DNA of 64,000 nt from Mrakia gelida (taxonomy: Eukaryota > Basidiomycota > Tremellomycetes > Cystofilobasidiales > Mrakiaceae), in assembly GCA_024345305.1 (NCBI GenBank), contig BRON01000002.1, positions 3,126,925-3,190,924 on the forward strand, given 5' to 3'. A model generated the notes under the pieces. It made no database searches. It saw only the letters and a program-made list of their open reading frames with translations, and was not told where the DNA came from. Below, in pieces: positions 12,901-23,000 of this stretch. Within the stretch, counting starts at the first letter, position 1. Each line of letters begins with the position of its first letter. Both the position numbers and the translations under genes were made by a program.

Positions 12901-13076
12901 CGCTCCGGGCGGTGTTCATCGTGCAAGCCCACCTCGCCCTCCTCGCCCTTCTCGTGACGCTATTTTTGCCCGAGTATCCTCTTGATGGGAACGGTGGAGG
13001 AGCGGAGAGAGCTGCGGCGGCGAAGAAGGCAAAAGACGCAGAGAGAGCTGCTGTCGGAGAAGGGGAGGAGGAATGA
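9912..13076 (+). CDS. MFS transporter, DHA2 / vacuolar basic amino-acid (Vba/Fnx-like) type
   Basis: A 12-14 TM major facilitator protein of about 590 residues in roughly 14 exons. After a Ser/Thr-rich cytosolic head (MTSETTPLRPRSTGTDQSYG) the first helix reads LGLFMTVFLGALDTTIVATL, followed by ITSWLGGAYLLSVCCFTPLY and the signature loop GRLCNIIGRRASSLLA. The antiporter-type motif near helix 5 is LNVLFGAGSGIGGPLGGYLS, preceded by MGGGGIMTVSSVVLSDVVPL. This pattern matches the fungal Vba/Fnx group, which moves basic amino acids into the vacuole, and related drug-resistance carriers. The C-terminus is Ala/Lys/Glu-rich (GGGAERAAAAKKAKDAERA). Substrate cannot be told from sequence. Start chosen at the first in-frame ATG, 116 bases after the deaminase gene, so its promoter must be compact or overlap that gene. 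Confidence 0.88.
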
Positions 13077-13320
13077 GCGTCGTCGCGTCGACGTGGGGTT
13101 TTCGATCTAGATCTAGAGATGGAAGTTGTATGTGATGTCAGAAGACTCTTAGTGACCCTCGTGAGCGACGTTTGACCACAGGAACGACTTCAACTTCGAG
13201 GATTCGCGTGAAGTTTGGAGTCTCGCGACGCGACTTCTCTTTCTTCGTTCCGTCTTCGAGACAGTCTCGTCAGGAGCCATCGATCCATCCCCACCTCCCC
13301 ACATCAGCTAGACGCATATC

Positions 13321-14560
13321 CTAGGTACCCCATCTCGTCCCACCCAGCTCCAACCTCACCAGCGCCTTCAACCAACCCTCCAACCCTGCAATCTCCAACT
13401 TCGCCTCCCTCTCATCCTCCGTCCAAACCTTCAACACCACCGTCAAATCCACCACCTCCGAGGCCACTCGCAGACCAAAGTCAGTGGAAAAGAACGAGGC
13501 CAAGCTGGTCGTTTTTCTACCCTCGAGGATCCAGAGCCTCTGCTTCAACGGCACTCGCACGGAGGTGAAGTCCAAAACATACTCGATCTTCTTCCTCCGC
13601 TGGCTCGGGACTCTGGACCAGAGGGAGATGAGATGGAGGTCTTCGATTCCTCCCTCCGTATCTTCGACCTCCCAGATCGGGTCCTCTCCCTCGCTGACGA
13701 CACGTTCGAGATCGGTCCATCGGTGGACGAACGAACGAGGGAACCCGTCGCTGATCGTGCGACAGAAGTGCAAGGGAGTTTGAGTGCCGAAGGGGTAGGT
13801 GACTTGATGAGGGTTGAGGTAAGGGAAGAGAGCGTGAGTGATGGAGTCTTGTAGTCGTAGGGAAGAGGGACTGGCCCAGTTCCAGCATGGAAGGAAGAGG
13901 TGTCGCAGGGGGAGGGGTTCGTTGGTGAACGCGAGCAAACGGAGGGGAGGAAGGAGAGGTTCGACGGCTCCATCGTCGTGGGTTCCCTCCCAAAGGGCAG
14001 GTCCGAAGATGTACGATTGGGTGCTCTGGTACCCTTCTTCTACTCTCAGGGTAAGAGTTCGGATTCGAGAGAGGAGGGAGGTTGTTTGTTGGAGACGAGG
14101 GGAGGAAGGGACGACGTCCTGAAACCAAGAGGAACGAAGAGACGGTCAGCTCTGAACTCGATTCGTGTCCTAAGTATCGAAAGTTCCATCACTCGAAAGT
14201 TCAAATGTAAGAACATCGGCCCAAGTGAGAGAAAATCGAACTCACGATGAAGAAGAGGGAGGCGAGTCCGTCCATGTCGACGATCTCGACCTTCTCGTAC
14301 AAGATCGGTCCCGCGAGTTCCCAGCATCCAAACGAGACGAGGGAGACGGCGACGAGCGTGGGTTGATCGCAGAAGGAGAAGATGTGACCGATCATCTCCC
14401 AGGGAAGGAGGACGGGCTTCTTGGAGATGTTCGAAGAGGGGATGAAGAGCTGAACGAAAGGGAAGAGGAGGGAGGGGAGGAGGGAAGGTGAGCTCAACAG
14501 AATCTGCTCGCACGACTGCAAACCGAGAGGGAAAAGGGTCGCACTCACGTTGGTGGACAT
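13321..14560 (-). CDS. F-box-like protein, family A copy 1 (intact)
   Basis: Three exons: a four-codon first exon (MSTN) starting at 14560, an F-box exon, and an exon beginning at 14118 with DVVPSSPRLQQ. The predicted protein has about 350 residues. The N-terminal motif is LPWEMIGHIFSFCDQPTLVA followed by SLVSFGCWELAGPILYEKV, an F-box-like alpha-helical pattern, then a long less-conserved region containing VHRWTDLERV. All phases agree and no stop interrupts the frame from 14118 to the TAG at 13323-13321. F-box proteins bind Skp1 and bring substrates to SCF ubiquitin ligases; the C-terminal region would be the substrate side. That role is an inference from the fold-like motif only. It forms a divergent pair with the family B gene at 14761. 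Confidence 0.8.
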
Positions 14561-14760
14561 ATTTGAGTCTTGAGAAGTTATGAGAAGAGATTTGAAGTGA
14601 ATCTGGGAAAAGATGCGAGAAGGGAAGGAAGCCGCTTGAGGACAAGAAGGTGAGCTCGACGAACACGCGAGTTTGAGCTCGACGTCCATCTTCTCCCTTC
14701 CCTTCCTTCCCTCTCTCCCTTTCCGCCTCCATCCAGAACCTCCTATCGAATATCGAAGCC
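14561..14760. promoter_or_regulatory. shared promoter of divergent F-box-like pair 1
   Basis: 200 bases separate the two divergent start codons. The sequence is clearly similar, in inverse orientation, to the 198 bases between the second pair (28731-28928); for example, both carry a form of the pyrimidine-rich string TTCGTCGAGCTC..CCTTCTTGTCCTC. The promoter was therefore duplicated with the genes. Confidence 0.65.
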
Positions 14761-15823
14761 ATGACTACTACCCGCTCTCTCCTCTCCCTCAACGAGGACA
14801 TCCTTCGAGAAATCCTCCCTCACCTCCTCCTGGACACTCCTCGAGAGACCAATCGCGCCTCGATCCTTCGAACCTGCTCCCTCCTCCACGATCTTGGACT
14901 CCCTCTCCACTATCGAATCGTAGATCTCACTGGGATGGAGAGCAGGTTCACCGTCATTATCCACTGGAAGAGGTTGTTCGGTCTCGGAGGTCTTTTCGCG
15001 CAGGGAACGAAGTCGACAAGAGGGTTCGAGGTCGGATCCTTCGTTCGAGAGCTCAGGTTGGGAGGAGGAGATCACTACGAGATGGGTCGATGGGAAGGTC
15101 AGTTCAGCTCGCCCTCCCTTCCATCCTGTTGGATCCCGAGCACGAACTCGGCTCCTTGACCTCCTAACCAAAAAACCCCTCTCTTCGCTCTCTTCTCGAG
15201 CCAGACTTCCAAGTCCTCCCCTTCAATCTCCCTGTTTGCTCAACCCTCTTCTTCGACTGCATCAATCCTTGGCAGTACAAGTACCCAACTCTTAGATCTA
15301 TCCTCTCCCAACTCCCCATCACCCACCTCGTCGTCACCCACCGAGGAAGGCAGACAGACTGGGGCGACTCGTTCCCTGTCGCCGACTTTAGTCACGGTTG
15401 GACCCTCGGAGAGACCCTCGGGTTCGAGCCTCAGCCGTGGGAGAGCCTCGAGACGATCATTTTCCATGGCTGCCTCTGGCGTGATGCGACTTTGTCAAAG
15501 GCAGCCCTAAAGTCTCCTGCTCCGGCTTGTCCTTCAAAACCCTCGTCGTCGAAGTCCCCGCGACGAAGGCGCCAGATCTCGACCGAGCTCTCAAGCTCTT
15601 CCTCGAACCGAACCTGAAGGAGGGAGAGCGGTTCCTGGAGGATGCGGGAAGGATCGAGTTCAGGATCACTGGAGAGTTCGCCAACGAGATGGAGGAGAAG
15701 TTCAGGGAGGAGGCGAGGAAGAGAGTCGCTCGAGGATTGTCGTCGTTGGAGAAGAGACTCTTGCCGTTGTTCGTTTTCGTTTCGGGGGATGGGAGCGAGA
15801 GGAGGTTCGAGGGTGTTGCGTAG
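14761..15823 (+). pseudogene. F-box-like protein, family B copy 1 (frameshifted)
   Basis: Exon 1 (14761-15097) encodes MTTTRSLLSLNEDILREILP and LGLPLHYRIVDLTGMESRF, the family B F-box-like head, ending in FVRELRLGGG. A GTCAGT donor joins it to an acceptor at 15204; exon 2 continues with DFQVLPFNLPVCSTLFFDC up to IIFHGCLWRD near 15485. From there the expected C-terminal sequence (SGLSFK in the sister copy, then LVVEVPATKAPDL and RIEFRITGEFANEMEEKF) is found only in another frame, from about 15515 to the TAG ending at 15823. Against the intact copy at 27670 the segment between CLW and KVSCSGLSF is 32 nt rather than 30. The normal frame would stop near 15620. A single-base sequencing error cannot be excluded. 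Confidence 0.75.
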
Positions 15824-16228
15824 CTAGCTTTCAGTTTAGGTAGCCTAGTGATGATAACGATAACGATACCGACCTGCTCTCGTCTCTCTTCAAACTGTTC
15901 GAATCGAAAGGGCGACGCGACGCGGCTTGCTTCTCGGCCCAGGAGATTCGAACCCTCGACAAGAGCTTGGTTCGTCGAGACCAATACTTTACACAGAGGG
16001 GATGGCTTCCTTCTTTCATCAGCCTCGCACTGCGGTCAAGGTCTTTTTCCTTTCTTGAGTCGCGAGCGATCGTCGACACGTTCCTTTCCTCGTCCCCTTC
16101 CTTTCCCTCAGTTCCACTCTTCTTCTCCTTCCATCCAAACTCAAGCATTAGAAGTCACATCTAACTAACCAAGATAGTCTAAACAATATATACCAACTCC
16201 CCTCGTCTCCTCCCCTCCCTTCATCCAA
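15824..16228. other. intergenic between convergent genes
   Basis: 405 bases between the frameshifted F-box-like gene (plus) and the arrestin gene (minus). It contains the GATAAC-type short repeat shared with the other F-box pair. A B-box-like string (GGTTCGAATCTC on the minus strand near 15941) was checked and has no tRNA fold around it. Confidence 0.5.
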
Positions 16229-19200
16229 TCATTCCCTCCTCCTCCCATCAACCTCCTCCTCTCTCTCCCCGTCCAACCCACCCTCCTGCACCTCCCTCTT
16301 CCCGTAACACAACCCCACCTCCGACCCATCCGCCGACGAGTCCCGACTCGGCGCTCTTGTACTCCCTCCTCCTCCTCCCAGTCCATCGAACGAGCGAGAG
16401 GAGAACGACGATGGAGGACGCGAAGCGATGGTGCTTGTTCGACCTCGAGGATGATTCTCTGAGGTTTTGCGCGCGTGGGTGTGGGTGTGGGTGTAGCGGT
16501 GTGTTTGGAGAGTTTGGGTGTTGGTGTGGGGTGGAAGGGTAGGTGTGAGTGGAGCTGGAGGGAGTTTAGGTGACGAGGGGAGGGTCGACTCGGGTGGGAG
16601 GATGGAGTGGGACGAAGCTGGCGAAAGATTGGCGATCGAAGAAGCTGAGGAGGAGGAATGGGAGATGGGGATAGAGATGGGGATGTGCATAATTCCGAGG
16701 GAGGAAGAGCGGTGGAGGAAGGGCGGAGGTGGTGGGGAGGTGGAAGTCGAGCTCGAGCGGGAGGGTGAGAGACGGTTTGGTGGACGCCAGGAGGACGAAG
16801 ACAGGCGGTTTGGTTGAGGATGAGGATGAGGATGAGGATGAGGATGAGGAGGGTGAAGATCGTCCGTTGCCGACGAGTTCGAAGGAGTCTCGATAGGAGG
16901 AGGAGTTCCAGGTCGGATCGAAGAGGAGAACGACGGTCGTCCGCCTGTTGAAAGCGAGAGGGTGTCGCCGCTGTTGTTCCGAGAGGAGGATCCAGGTCGA
17001 CCGAGAGGGGGACGACGACGATCGCGATCTCGAGTGCGAGTAGAGGTGCTTCCTCCAACCTCGACGAAATCGTCCAGTTCCTCGATCTCCTCTGAGTCGA
17101 GATCGTCGCGTCCCAAACTCGCTCCTCCTCCTCGACGAACTCCATGAACTCGTTCCTGGATTTCTCGTTCTTCGAGCATTGCGACGACGGGGTCCACTGT
17201 GGCTGAAGGGTCGGCGTCGGAGGAGGAGAAGTCGACCGAGATGGGCGAAATGGGAGGAGGAGGCGACCTGGGAGGTTCGTCGACGGACCCGTAAAGAGGG
17301 AGAGGTTCTGGATCTTCTCGAGCCGTTCCAGACTCGAAGAAGAGGGTGACGTAGGGAGGAAGGGAAGAGGGAGGGAGGATATGAGCCGAGGACGGGAGAG
17401 GAATCCGTGGTTGACGAGTGGGCGAGGAGGAGGATTGCGAAGGGGACGAGGAGGGAGGAGGGATCGTTCCTGGAGTCGCGACGAAGCGAAGAGGGGAGTT
17501 GAGGAGGATGACGGTGTCGGAGGGAGAGTTCTCGTTTCGGCTGTGAAGACGAAGGAAAAGAGGGAAGGGAAGGGATGAGGAAGGCGAGTCAGCGAGACGA
17601 ACCAAGGGCCGACGCGTCTCGTTTCGTTCACACTCACCAAAGGATCCTGATCTTCAACCCATGCCCAACCTTCAAAAACGGCGTCGCCATAGCCGGTATC
17701 ACCCTCCTCTCTCCCTTCCTCGACACTCCATTCTTCCCCACCACATATCTAGGCTTCTCAGCCCTCAGATCGAGCTTCTTCCACATCTTCCCCGTCAACT
17801 CCCCTTCCTCGCCCTCAAACACGATCGTCCTCGCTCCGCCTCCCTCCGCCCGGAACAACGAAGTCACTCTCGTCGACTTGTGCGGAGCAGCAGGGAAGAC
17901 TCCCAAGTCGGAGAGGGCGTGAAGAGAGGATTGTTGACGAAGAGGATGTCCAGTGAGAGGTTGTTCGTCGGGGATAGGGTACGTCGAAGCGAAGGTCCCA
18001 GAGGGTGTCGATCTGTTGGGAACGACGAAGAAGACGAACGAAGATCAGCGTCGGTGTGAAAAGAGTACCAGACTAAGGTTACGAAGCTAAGATTCGTCTC
18101 GTAACCTACCTGTACTTCTCAACCTGTTCAACAGCGAACTCGAGAGCGACGAGTGAAAGCGCTCCTCCTCCTGATTCGAGCCATCCTGGACGACTCCTCA
18201 CGCGGATGCTGAACTCGAAGGAAGGGCTGTCAAAGGGTAGGAACTCTGATACTGAGATCACGCAGCTGCGAACGCGAACAAAAAAAGGGAAGGAGAGTCA
18301 GCGGAAGTCGAACGAGAACGAGAGAGAGAGACGCGTCTCAAACGCGAGGACCGTGGAACTCACTCGATGGGCGATTCTGCTTCAGCCTTCAGACTAAAAT
18401 GCCTCATGCTGAACCCGGACGGATCCACCAGATCTCTATCCCTCACTTCCATCGGACAGAGAGCCTTCGGTACCCTCAGTCGTTCCACCATGACCTCCCT
18501 CTCTCCGCTCGAACTGAACCTCGTCTTCCCCTCCGTCGCTCCTCCTCCTCCTCCTCTCCCTCCCAACCAGCCTGATCCCGAGCCGCTCGAGGAGGGAAGG
18601 TTGACGACTTCGACGGTTGCTGAGACGGAGGAGGTTAAGGTAGCGAACGGGAGGTAGAACGTTGGAGGAAGCCAGCCTGGGAGTCGAAGGACGTCGAGAG
18701 GGATAGCGTGGGAGGAGGGTTGAGAGGAGGAGGAGCTCGAGGCGAGGGGGATGAAGAGAGGGGTTGGAAGGACGATGCGATGGGTTTGATGGTGGATCCG
18801 TAGAGAGCTGTAGCAGGTGAAGTCGAAGACTGTATGAGACGAGCCGACAAGGTGTGTGAGCTAAGCGAAAAAGCGAGGGTCGCTCGTCCCTTTGATGAAA
18901 CGAAAGGGCTCGGCCGTCGGTGTTAAGATTCGAGAACGAAAGAGAGCTCACATTCCGTTCTAACCTCGTAGGTGATCTCTACAGCTCGGACGATGCAGCC
19001 CGAAGAGTTGCGAGAGGAGGTCTTGGAGTTCCAGAAGGAGGAGTGCGAGTGCGAAGAGGAGGAAGAGGAGGAGGAGGAGGCAGGGGGCAGGACGTTGATC
19101 AAGACCTCGAGAGGGAGGGAGTAGGCCGAACTGCGAGAAGAACAAGGGAAACGATGAGCTTGATGGTTTGGAAAAGTTTACGAGAGGGTAGAGGGTGCCA

Positions 19201-19508
19201 ATTTACCTTGTTCCCAGCCCTCCTAGCATCTGAACTCTTGCTTCCTTCCCTGATTTTGATGAGTGATCCCGAGGGAAGATGATGTCGACCTCGAGTCGAG
19301 TCCCTCCCCTCTGCTCCTCTTGCTCCCGACCTTTCTCCTTCCCCTTCTTCTCCTTCGCGACTAGAGGGGATCCCTTGGAAGCTGAGGAGGACCGTCCAAC
19401 TGTGCGAGAGGATGAGGAGTGGGATGAGGATGGAGTGCTGGCTGTGAAGGAGGAGTGTTCGAGGAAGGAAGACAGAGCTGATCCGGAGCTACGTCGATTA
19501 GAGCTCAT
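16229..19508 (-). CDS. alpha-arrestin (arrestin-domain trafficking adaptor)
   Basis: Adaptors of this family bind membrane transporters and recruit Rsp5-type ubiquitin ligases for endocytosis. The start ATG at 19508 gives MSSNRRSSGSALSSFLEHSS, then the arrestin-N strand RLEVDIIFPRDHSSKSG and YSLPLEVLINVLPPA, VRAVEITYEVRTEFFDFTCY, a loop ending HRIVLPTPLFIPL, and the arrestin-C landmarks LPGWLPPTFYLPF, FEFSIRVRSRPGWLESGGG, TPFLKVGHGLKIRIL and SDTVILLNSPLRFV. About six introns split it. The last exon (about 17550-16229) is a low-complexity Pro/Ser tail of about 440 residues with His-Pro runs encoded by a GATGAG hexamer repeat (16815-16850) and a Thr-His run. I see no clear PPxY motif in the parts I read closely. 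A same-strand overlapping frame over the last exon is open by composition only. Confidence 0.85.
16815..16850. repeat. GAGGAT hexanucleotide microsatellite inside the arrestin coding region
   Basis: Six near-perfect copies of GAGGAT on the plus strand encode alternating Pro-His on the minus strand. In-frame hexamer repeats can change length without a frameshift, so tail length may vary between strains. Confidence 0.85.
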
Positions 19509-20077
19509 TTTGGGACGGACGAGGGAGGGAGGAGGTTGACCGAAACGAGAGTGAAAGGGGAATGGAGGACCTTGGACCAGTGGCGACCGTGTAGTGGTGG
19601 TGGTGGAGAGAGGGTAGAAGGAAGGAGGGAGTGAAGGAAGGAAGGAAGGTTGGGAGAGAGAGCGAGGGAGTCGACCTGTCGTCGAAGTTTCAACTCTTCA
19701 AAGGGGGTAGGAGCGGTAGACGTTTGCTGGGTTTCTCCTCTTCACGTGGCGTATCCAGTCTAGGCCTGTTTCATAGACCGGACGAGTTGGGGGCGTACGA
19801 GGGGAAGGGGGGAAGCCAGCCGAGGGGAGGAGGAGGAGGAAGGGGGAGATGCGAGTTGGAGGTGAAGGGTCGCTTCGGCTCTCAAACACGCCCGAAGGTT
19901 CGTTTTCCGTCACTAGCTCGAAATGAAAATCTTCACGTTTCTGTACTCAAGTGATCATGATGCTCACAGCTGCTCGCTGATGAACTTTCAGGTCTCAAGG
20001 ACAAGTAGACAGCTCGTCTGGATCGACTTGAAGGGTCTGATCGAAACGCAAAAAGGTCAACCCATCGAGATCGCGTC
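19509..20077. promoter_or_regulatory. upstream region of the arrestin gene, with GAAG repeats
   Basis: 569 bases between the arrestin start and the NUP133 stop, both minus-strand genes. It holds the arrestin promoter and the NUP133 3' UTR. A run of GAAG tetramers near 19617-19650 appears as CTTC repeats on the transcribed side, a common feature of fungal promoters or 5' UTRs. No other element was recognised. Confidence 0.5.
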
Positions 20078-23000
20078 CTACTCCTCGACCAACTCATCCG
20101 CCTCATCGCTCTCCTCCCCCTCCTTGATCAGCCTCTCCACCTCCCCAGCCCACTCCGTCAACCGACCATCTCCCTCGATGAACCTCTTGAGCTTGTCGTC
20201 CTCCGCTCGAACGTCCTGCCAGAGAGCTTCGATCTCGTCCGCGCTCGCCTCCGAGAACCGAGCGGCCAGTTCTGCTGGAGATGCTGAAGAGGAGAGGACG
20301 GCTTGCTGAGGGGTGAGGGGAGGTGTAGGAGACTCGATATCTGTACAGAGAAGAAGAGCAACGAGTCAGATGGTGTGTTCGGTTTGAGACGCGTCGAGGG
20401 ACGTGAGGAGGTCGTGCGAAAGAACTGACCAGGAAGGACGGAATGTGTTTGGTAGAGAGCCGTCGACCGAAGGATACCCTCGAGCTGTTGATCAGCGAGA
20501 TTGCTTGTCGAAGCGAGACCAGACCAGCTGGAGGAAGAGGATGGAAGACGAGAGGAAGGGTCAGAGATCTCGCGGTTCGGCAGCAGTCGAGGCGAAGGTG
20601 GACAGGTCTCACTCATCTCGAATCAAGATTCTCCTCCAGATGGAAAGGAGAGCAACGTGAGCTCGGCCTTCAGGAATGTCCTGTTGTAGTCAGGGAGATG
20701 GGAGAGGGGGTGATCAGATTCGACGCGAGAGGAGGTACGCGAGCGAAGAGGGGGAGGAAACAACACGAACCCTGGCTCGTGAAAGGACGTCGAGAGCGAT
20801 AGCGAAATCTCCAGTCTGATCCTCCTGCTGGTTGGCCTTGAGGGTCAAAAGGTCGACGAGATCCTCAGCTTGAAGGGTCTTCCCAGAGACGAGATCCTTT
20901 CCGAGCTTGACGAAGAGCTGTGAATTGAGGGAGGCAAGGTCAGCGACGCGTTTCATTCAGCTCGACACCGAGAAGGATGATGAGGATGTACAGCTCGGAG
21001 AGCAGGGAACTCGGTGAGATGAGGAGCCAGAGATCGAGTAGCGAGCTCGACGGCCTCGTCGACGTTGGACTGGTACTGAAGAGGGTGAGACGCGACGGCT
21101 TGCTGGAAGAGCGTTCGCAGCTTCGAGTGAACCGATATCAGGTCGAGACGATCGTCGATACCTGAGGAAGGGGAGAATAACGAGTCAGTGATAGATCGAG
21201 ACATGTAAAGAGAAGGGAGGTCGAGACGAGGAGCTCACCATCGAGAACCTTCCTCGATTCGGGCGAAGGATTCGAGTCCTGGCTGATCTTGACGACTTGG
21301 CAGAGCTTGCTGATGCTCAACATCAACTGAACGTGGAGGAAACGTCGAAGAGAAAGGTCAGTCGATGTAAGAGAAGGAGGAGGAGGAATCAACGAACCTG
21401 CTTGTCTGCGAGCTTGAACTCCTGCTCCGACTCCTTCAGCAACGACTTCGAAGCCTGATCATACCGATTCGTCGCGAGGTCGTGGATCCAAGCGATCCGA
21501 GGGTTATCCGACGAGTCGAGGAACGAGAGAAGGAGGTTGCTGTAGACCTCGTCCTGGGTGAGGAGAGTCTTGAGTTTGCCTGTGAATGCGAAACGGACGA
21601 CGCGTCAGTTTCGACTCGTCGTTCCTTCGGACGAGTGCAGGAGCAACGGAAAAGTTACGTACCCTGCTCGATGTACCACTGGTAAAGCTGGAAAGCAAAC
21701 TCCTCCTTGAACTTCTCGATGTAGTGCTGAGTCTTGGACGACGAGCCGATTTGAGGATCGTTGACGAGTTCGACGAGCGCTCGGAAGTCGTGATGGTTCT
21801 CGGCGAGCTCGTAGGCTTGGGCGGAGCGACCGATTCGGACTACAGTGGAGAGAAGAAATGATAGTCAGTCGCGATGTCCGAGAAGACGTCGAAGAAAGAA
21901 AGAAAGGAGAGAGGGACCGACCGAGAGCGTGAATAACCCGAGGTCGAACGGCGAGCCATCGTTCGCTGAGAGCGTTCGCTTCTCGATCGTTGTTTCCTTC
22001 CGAGTAATTCAGAACACTGTCGGGTGAAGATCAACGACGAAGTTGAGTTAGCAGGAGCGTCTCGAGGGGGGACGAAGGACGCGAGAGACGAGACCGAAAC
22101 GACGGGGAGACTCACGTCGACAGATGCCTCAACCGATCCTCGAACCCTTGACACAACGCCGCTCCCAGCTCGCAAAGCTGATCCTTCAACTCTCTCTGCA
22201 CACTCTGTCCAGCACTGAGCTCTCCTACAGCTCCACTCGCTCCCTCTCCACCGCTCCCAGCAGCCGTTCGGAACTGAACTGGCTCCTCGTCGAGGGACGA
22301 TCCGAACTCCCTCGATCGTTCGCGGATGATGGTTTCCGTGAGGGAGACGAGATGTTCCAGAGCATCGAGGATGGAGGGAGTGCAGGTCCAAGGTTCCAGG
22401 AGGGATTCTGAGCGGAGGATTCCATACTTCGTCGAGGCTTCTTCGCGGTGTCGGAAGGAGGCTCGGAGGGTGGTCTGGAGACGAGGGAATGGGTACGACG
22501 GTCAGGACACGGTTCGAGCGATATTGAGGAAAGGGGAGTCCGCAAACAGAGAGAGAGGAGAGGCACTCACGAGGAAGACTCGGTTCGCTTCGATAAGCCA
22601 TTTCGAGGTCGACTGGATCGAAGGCGAAGGCTCGAGAGCTGTTCGAAGGTGGTTCGAGACTTGATCGAGGACGGATGCGAGTTCACGAGACTATAGAAGA
22701 AACGTCAAGAGTCAGCTCAAGTCGATGGAAAGAGACGCGACGCGGAAGGAATGGAACGAACCTTGGTCCTGAAGAACAGCCGGACGACGTCCTCTCCAGC
22801 TCCGAATCCGAACTGCTGCATCACCGTTGCGATCCCGTCCGAGAGGAGACCCTTCGGTGTTCCAGTGAGAGCCTCGCCGCTGCAGCAGATACACGAGGAA
22901 CCAGTGGTCAGCCTCGAGTGGGAGGGAAGAGAGGTCGAGGAGACGAGACGAACCTCATCCTGGCATTCTGATAAGTCCAGAGCTCAGCACAGGCTCTCAG

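Larger units (their letters stand above)
13321..15870. repeat. inverted segmental duplication, arm 1
   Basis: This arm holds a family A gene (minus), the promoter between, and a family B gene (plus). Arm 2 (about 27628-30118) carries the same two genes, the same intergenic sequence and the same 3' flank in reverse order. The flank just after copy B1 contains ATGATAACGATAACGATAC at about 15850; the near-complement GTCGTTATCGTTATCGTTAC lies at about 27628, just past the end of copy B2. Confidence 0.75.

Noticed and set aside
15935..16010. tRNA-like B box on the minus strand (GGTTCGAATCTC)
   Set aside because: No matching acceptor stem, A box or anticodon arm could be laid out around it.
16165..17640. 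491-codon open frame on the minus strand over the arrestin last exon
   Set aside because: It overlaps the true arrestin frame in another phase; it is open because the sequence is low-complexity (Ser/Pro/Arg-rich) and does not join in frame to the arrestin-C exons.
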